Shown here: positions 60,784-64,000 of the stretch, piece after piece
How the letters are laid out: every line of letters starts with the position of its first letter
Numbering within the stretch: position 1 is the stretch's first letter
Origin: JBGVSA01 sp041807905
Lineage (GTDB): Bacteria; Pseudomonadota; Gammaproteobacteria; Burkholderiales; Rhodocyclaceae
DNA length: 64,000 nt
Assembly: GCF_041807905.1 (NCBI RefSeq)
Contig: NZ_JBGVSA010000015.1
Location: 1-64,000, forward strand
Direction of reading: 5' to 3'
The notes under the pieces: model-generated
The model's input: the letters and a program-made list of their open reading frames with translations, nothing else
Database searches by the model: none
Told to the model about the DNA's origin: nothing
Program-made: the position numbers and the translations under genes

Positions 60784-62205
60784 TCAATGAGCCGCCACCG
60801 GCGTCAGCACCGGCGCATCGACAGCTTTGTTGCCCGCAATCGTGCGGATCATGTTGTAGGCCATGAGGAACATGCCCGCCAGGAACAACACGCCACCAGC
60901 CAAGCGCACCGTCCAGAACGGGTAGCTGGCCTTGACGCTCTCCACGAACGAATAGGTCAGCGTGCCGTCAACGTTGGTCGCGCGCCACATCAAGCCTTGC
61001 ATGACGCCAGCAATCCACATCGAGGCGATGTACAGGACGACACCGATCGTGGCAATCCAGAAGTGTGCGGTGACCAGGCGCGGCGAATACATCTCGGTGC
61101 GGCCCCACAGGCGCGGCAGCAGGTAGTACACCGAACCGATCGAAATCATCGCCACCCAACCCAACGCGCCTGAGTGGACATGGCCGATCGTCCAGTCCGT
61201 GTAGTGCGACAGCGCATTGACGGTCTTGATGGACATCATCGGCCCCTCGAACGTCGACATGCCGTAGAACGACAACGAGGTGATCAGAAACTTGAGGATC
61301 GGATCGGTGCGCAACTTATGCCAGGCGCCGGACAAAGTCATGATCCCGTTGATCATGCCGCCCCAGCTTGGCGCCAGCAGAATCAGCGAGAACACCATGC
61401 CAAGCGACTGTGCCCAGTCAGGCAGGGCGGTGTAATGCAGGTGGTGAGGACCTGCCCACATATAGGTGAAGATCAGCGCCCAGAAGTGCACCACCGACAG
61501 GCGATACGAATACACGGGACGCCCGGCCTGCTTGGGCACGAAGTAGTACATCATCCCGAGGAAGCCCGCCGTCAGGAAGAAACCCACGGCGTTGTGGCCA
61601 TACCACCACTGCACCATCGCATCCTGCACGCCGGAATATGCCGAATAGGACTTCCACAGCGAAACAGGGATTTCTGCAGAATTGACGATATGCAGGATCG
61701 CCACGGCAAGAATGAAGGCGCCGTAGAACCAGTTGGCGACATAGATGTAGGGCACCTTGCGCTTGGCGAGCGTTCCGAAAAACACGACGGCGTATGCGAC
61801 CCAGACCACGGCAATCAAGATGTCGATGGGCCACTCCAGTTCTGCGTACTCCTTGCCCGACGTGAAGCCCAGGGGCAAGGTAATGGCGGCAGCAACGATC
61901 ACCAGTTGCCAGCCCCAGAACACGAACGAAGCCAGGGCGGGTGCGAACAGACCCGTGTGGCAGGTGCGCTGCACGACGTAGAACGACGTCCCCATCAGCG
62001 CGCAGCCGCCGAAGGCAAAAATGACAGCGTTGGTATGCAAGGGGCGCAGGCGGCCGAAATGGAACCACTCTGCGAAATTCAGCTGGGGCCAGACAAGCTG
62101 TGCTGCGATGACGACGCCGACAAGCATGCCGACAATGCCCCAAACAACTGTCATCACCGCGAACTGGCGAACGACCTGATCGTCATAAGTCGCCTGAGTC
62201 TGCAT
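60784..62205 (-). CDS. ccoN: cbb3-type cytochrome c oxidase subunit I (CcoN)
   Basis: Catalytic subunit of the high-affinity oxidase, holding a low-spin haem b and the haem b3/CuB site. The 473-residue protein has about twelve membrane segments with the ligand histidines in the HTNAVIFAFGG, WWYGHNAVGF and GPHHLHYTALPDW motifs and in TIGHVHSGALGW. ATG 62205 gives MQTQATYDDQVV, the expected start. It heads the ccoNOQP operon and has a perfect FNR box upstream. Confidence 0.97.
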   Translation of the reverse strand: MQTQATYDDQVVRQFAVMTVVWGIVGMLVGVVIAAQLVWPQLNFAEWFHFGRLRPLHTNAVIFAFGGCALMGTSFYVVQRTCHTGLFAPALASFVFWGWQLVIVAAAITLPLGFTSGKEYAELEWPIDILIAVVWVAYAVVFFGTLAKRKVPYIYVANWFYGAFILAVAILHIVNSAEIPVSLWKSYSAYSGVQDAMVQWWYGHNAVGFFLTAGFLGMMYYFVPKQAGRPVYSYRLSVVHFWALIFTYMWAGPHHLHYTALPDWAQSLGMVFSLILLAPSWGGMINGIMTLSGAWHKLRTDPILKFLITSLSFYGMSTFEGPMMSIKTVNALSHYTDWTIGHVHSGALGWVAMISIGSVYYLLPRLWGRTEMYSPRLVTAHFWIATIGVVLYIASMWIAGVMQGLMWRATNVDGTLTYSFVESVKASYPFWTVRLAGGVLFLAGMFLMAYNMIRTIAGNKAVDAPVLTPVAAH

Positions 62206-62379
62206 GTGCGCTACCTCAATATTGGAGAACAGGGATACAAATGCTTTTCTTCCGTCTGCCAGCCACATCAGGATCGATGAACCGACACGAGCGGCGACGG
62301 CCTCTACGACAGCTCTCAAGATAGACGAGCCGCGTGATAGCGCGATAGCCGGAAGTTAATGAAGCGTGAAAGCCGGCAC

Positions 62380-62393
62380 TTGATCTAAATCAA
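62380..62393 (-). promoter_or_regulatory. FNR box of the ccoNOQP operon
   Basis: TTGATCTAAATCAA is a perfect TTGAT-N4-ATCAA palindrome, 174 bp before the ccoN ATG. Placing its centre at -41.5 would start transcription near 62345, where a weak -10-like sequence (taactt or cattaa) occurs. It should be a class II activation site for the FNR protein encoded at 55252. Confidence 0.85.
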
Positions 62394-62469
62394 ATGCCAA
62401 AAGTTCTGTGAAATTTGTGGGGATTTGCTGCGGTGCGGAGTGTAGCATCGGCGCCGAAAGCGCAGCGCC

Positions 62470-62496
62470 AAAAAAAAGGGTGCGACAAGCGCACCC
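62470..62496 (-). terminator. Intrinsic terminator after ccoS
   Basis: On the minus strand a stem gggtgcgc / gcgcaccc-type (gggtgcgcttgtcgcaccc) is followed by a run of eight or more T residues. It ends transcription from ccoS about 160 bp beyond its stop, so ccoS and ccoN are separate transcripts. Confidence 0.88.
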
Positions 62497-62654
62497 CCAA
62501 CCCCAACAGAGAGACTTAGCGGATCGAAAGCTGCATTGAAACTTGCTTCTGAGCGAAGCGCTTTCTTCACCGGCGCCGATGTGTGATCGGCATAGGTCGC
62601 AGTATCCCGATATCGGGGTTGGTATGCATTGATAGGGATCAACCCAAACAAGCG

Positions 62655-62852
62655 TCAGTTTTTCCGTTTGTCTTCGCCCTGCTCGATCTCATCCGTATCG
62701 GGCATCGGCCGCTCATCGTCCAGCAGCACTTTCCACGCAGGCCCTTCGAGATCATCGAACTGTCCGCTGCGCACCGACCACCAGAATATCCCGGCAATGA
62801 TGAAAACCAGGACGATCGAGAGCGGCACGAGAATGTAAAGACTGCTTTCCAT
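62655..62852 (-). CDS. ccoS: cbb3 oxidase maturation protein CcoS
   Basis: A 65-residue protein with one N-terminal hydrophobic helix (about 5-27) and the conserved CcoS sequence FWWSVRSGQFDDLEGPAW, followed by a short charged tail. CcoS is needed to insert haem and copper into CcoN. It usually follows ccoI, the copper ATPase gene; here the upstream neighbour is the DUF2322 gene and ccoI is missing. Confidence 0.93.
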   Translation of the reverse strand: MESSLYILVPLSIVLVFIIAGIFWWSVRSGQFDDLEGPAWKVLLDDERPMPDTDEIEQGEDKRKN

Positions 62853-62869
62853 GAGGGCGGTGTCGCACC

Positions 62870-63187
62870 TTAGGCGGCGAACTGATGCTTGACGCGCAGC
62901 GTCTGGCCACGCTCGATCAATCCCTGCAGACGGTCGATGTTTGGATGCTTGCCTGGGTTCTCTTTTGCGTCTTCGGCATGCTCGGCATACAGCTCAAGAC
63001 CCTTGCGCGCGGCGTCCGGCGAGATTGCCCCGAAAGTCTGCGCGAGATGGTTGTAGACGGCCAGCGACCCCGCCTGCCCCGGCTTGTTCTCGATCGTTGC
63101 CACGACTTCTCCTTCGGCATCGATCAACTGGATTGCGTCGAGGTGCGATACGCCGGGAAGTTGCTTGAGAGTGTCCGCAAACGCCAT
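62870..63187 (-). CDS. DUF2322 family protein
   Basis: A 105-residue soluble protein. The pattern LKQLPGVSHLDAIQLID, then VATIENKPGQAGSLAVYNHLAQTFGAI, matches the uncharacterised DUF2322 family common in betaproteobacteria. It lies 17 bp upstream of ccoS in the same direction and may share its transcript. There is no clue to its function in the sequence. Confidence 0.8.
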   Translation of the reverse strand: MAFADTLKQLPGVSHLDAIQLIDAEGEVVATIENKPGQAGSLAVYNHLAQTFGAISPDAARKGLELYAEHAEDAKENPGKHPNIDRLQGLIERGQTLRVKHQFAA

Positions 63188-63226
63188 GGGCCTGTTCCTG
63201 TTCGTTCGTGATAGAAGGGCGCCATT

Positions 63227-64000
63227 CTAGTCTGTTCGCACCGCGTGCTGCGCCAGGGCCCAGGCCACATGCTCGCGCACCAGCGGTGACGGATCCTCGC
63301 GGCGGGCCTGCAGCGCCTGTATCACCTCGGTGGAACGTGGAGCGTTGCCGAGCGCGACCGCAATATTGCGAAGCCATCGCTCGTGGCCGATACGAAGAAT
63401 CGGAGACCCCGCCATGCGCTCGCGGAACTCCGCCTCTGTCCAGGCGAACAAATCCGCCAACCGGGAGCCGTCCAATCCATTGCGGATATCAAAATCAGCC
63501 TCACCCGTATGACGGGCGAACCGATTCCATGGACAGACGAGCTGGCAGTCGTCGCAACCATAGATGCGGCTTCCCATCTGGCTGCGCAGCGCCTCCGGAA
63601 TCGAACCCTGCAGTTCGATCGTGAGGTAAGAAATGCACCGCCGCGCATCCAGCTTGTATGGGCCGATGATCGCGCCGGTCGGGCAAGCGTCGATGCATCG
63701 GCTGCAGCGGCCACAGTGCTCTCCAATCGGTTCATCGACCGGCAGCGCCAGATCCACGTAGATTTCGCCCAGAAAAAAATACGAACCGGCCTCTCGATGC
63801 AGCAGCAAAGTGTGCTTGCCTCGCCAACCGATACCGGCCTTCTGTGCAAGAGCGACCTCCATGACAGGAGCAGAGTCTACGAACACGCGATGGCCGAATG
63901 GCCCCACGGCATCGGCAATCCGGTCGGCCAGCTTTTGCAGCCGGGCACGCAAAACCTTGTGATAATCGCGCCCCAGCGCGTAGCGGGCGACGTAGCCACG
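63227..64000 (-). CDS. queG: Epoxyqueuosine reductase QueG (N-terminus outside window)
   Basis: Last step of queuosine tRNA modification, reducing epoxyqueuosine with cobalamin and iron-sulfur clusters. The C-terminal 258 residues are here; the frame runs through 64000 with the family sequence ARYALGRDYHKVLRARL, so the 5' end is beyond the edge. Visible motifs are CGRCSRCIDACPTGAI and CDDCQLVCPWN for two [4Fe-4S] clusters, and a C-terminal HEAT-like region (EDPSPLVREHVAWAL) for tRNA contact. Confidence 0.95.
   Translation of the reverse strand, partial: RGYVARYALGRDYHKVLRARLQKLADRIADAVGPFGHRVFVDSAPVMEVALAQKAGIGWRGKHTLLLHREAGSYFFLGEIYVDLALPVDEPIGEHCGRCSRCIDACPTGAIIGPYKLDARRCISYLTIELQGSIPEALRSQMGSRIYGCDDCQLVCPWNRFARHTGEADFDIRNGLDGSRLADLFAWTEAEFRERMAGSPILRIGHERWLRNIAVALGNAPRSTEVIQALQARREDPSPLVREHVAWALAQHAVRTD

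Larger units (their letters stand above)
62206..62654. other. ccoN-ccoS intergenic region, 449 bp
   Basis: It contains the FNR box and promoter of ccoN and the terminator of ccoS, both listed separately. An 88-residue open frame on the minus strand (62385-62651) spans both, has no family likeness and is not accepted as a gene. The 5' extension of the ccoN frame to 62319 is also unsupported. Confidence 0.7.

Noticed and set aside
62385..62651. 88-residue open frame between ccoS and ccoN
   Set aside because: It spans the ccoS terminator and the FNR box, has no family likeness and no ribosome site.

Overview
The window is a GC-rich (roughly 60-65% by eye) chromosomal segment of a betaproteobacterium, most likely a member of the Burkholderiales. 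The reasons are a class I NrdA of about 960 residues with two ATP-cone regions, the clpS-clpA pair beside a cspA-type gene, leuS-lptE-holA and ileS-lspA-fkpB-ispH blocks, and an FNR/cbb3-oxidase cluster. I see no rRNA, tRNA, insertion sequence, prophage or CRISPR array. Almost all of it is ordinary chromosome; the accessory parts are the exopolysaccharide block and a few small orphan genes.

Layout. 1-3.5 kb: nrdA (minus) with a 99-bp tandem hairpin repeat behind it and a regulatory region in front holding two NrdR-like boxes 31 bp apart plus DnaA-like sites. 3.5-7.6 kb: ampD, a lipoprotein, a VOC protein, NAD(P)HX repair (nnr) and a trypsin-like protease. 7.6-17.7 kb: a minus-strand run reading TIGR03013-type sugar transferase, prsK, prsR, prsT, nucleotide-sugar dehydrogenase and lytic transglycosylase. 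This is the regulatory and synthetic part of a PEP-CTERM/exosortase exopolysaccharide system without the exosortase. 18.2-22.1 kb: cobA, an O-antigen-ligase-like protein, a CgeB-like glycosyltransferase that overlaps it tail to tail, and a zinc-ribbon membrane miniprotein. 22.2-31.3 kb: uvrD, a GlsB-type membrane protein, leuS-lptE-holA, a Vat/CatB-type acetyltransferase, a DUF192 protein, rluE and a cold-shock gene.

31.8-41.1 kb: clpSA behind a promoter that predicts a leaderless clpS mRNA, an unknown exported protein, aceA, a SpoIIAA-like protein, a rhomboid protease, a small beta-barrel, an orphan ParA and ribF. 41.2-46.7 kb: ileS, a GNAT gene, lspA, fkpB, ispH and chorismate mutase, packed as one operon. 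46.8-52.6 kb: an M14 carboxypeptidase, yaaA, bioA, rhlE and ppa.

52.7-64 kb: microaerobic respiration. A CopZ-like chaperone, a SafE/UreH-like membrane protein and hemN lie together, followed by fnr, a universal stress protein, a small membrane protein, fixH, ccoG, ccoP, ccoQ, ccoO, ccoN and ccoS, then a DUF2322 gene and queG (cut by the window edge). FNR would sense low oxygen and act at FNR boxes seen upstream of ccoN and of the usp gene. CcoG, FixH, CcoS and the copper-handling proteins would assemble the cbb3 oxidase, while HemN makes haem without oxygen. The copper ATPase gene ccoI, usually beside ccoS, is absent from the window.
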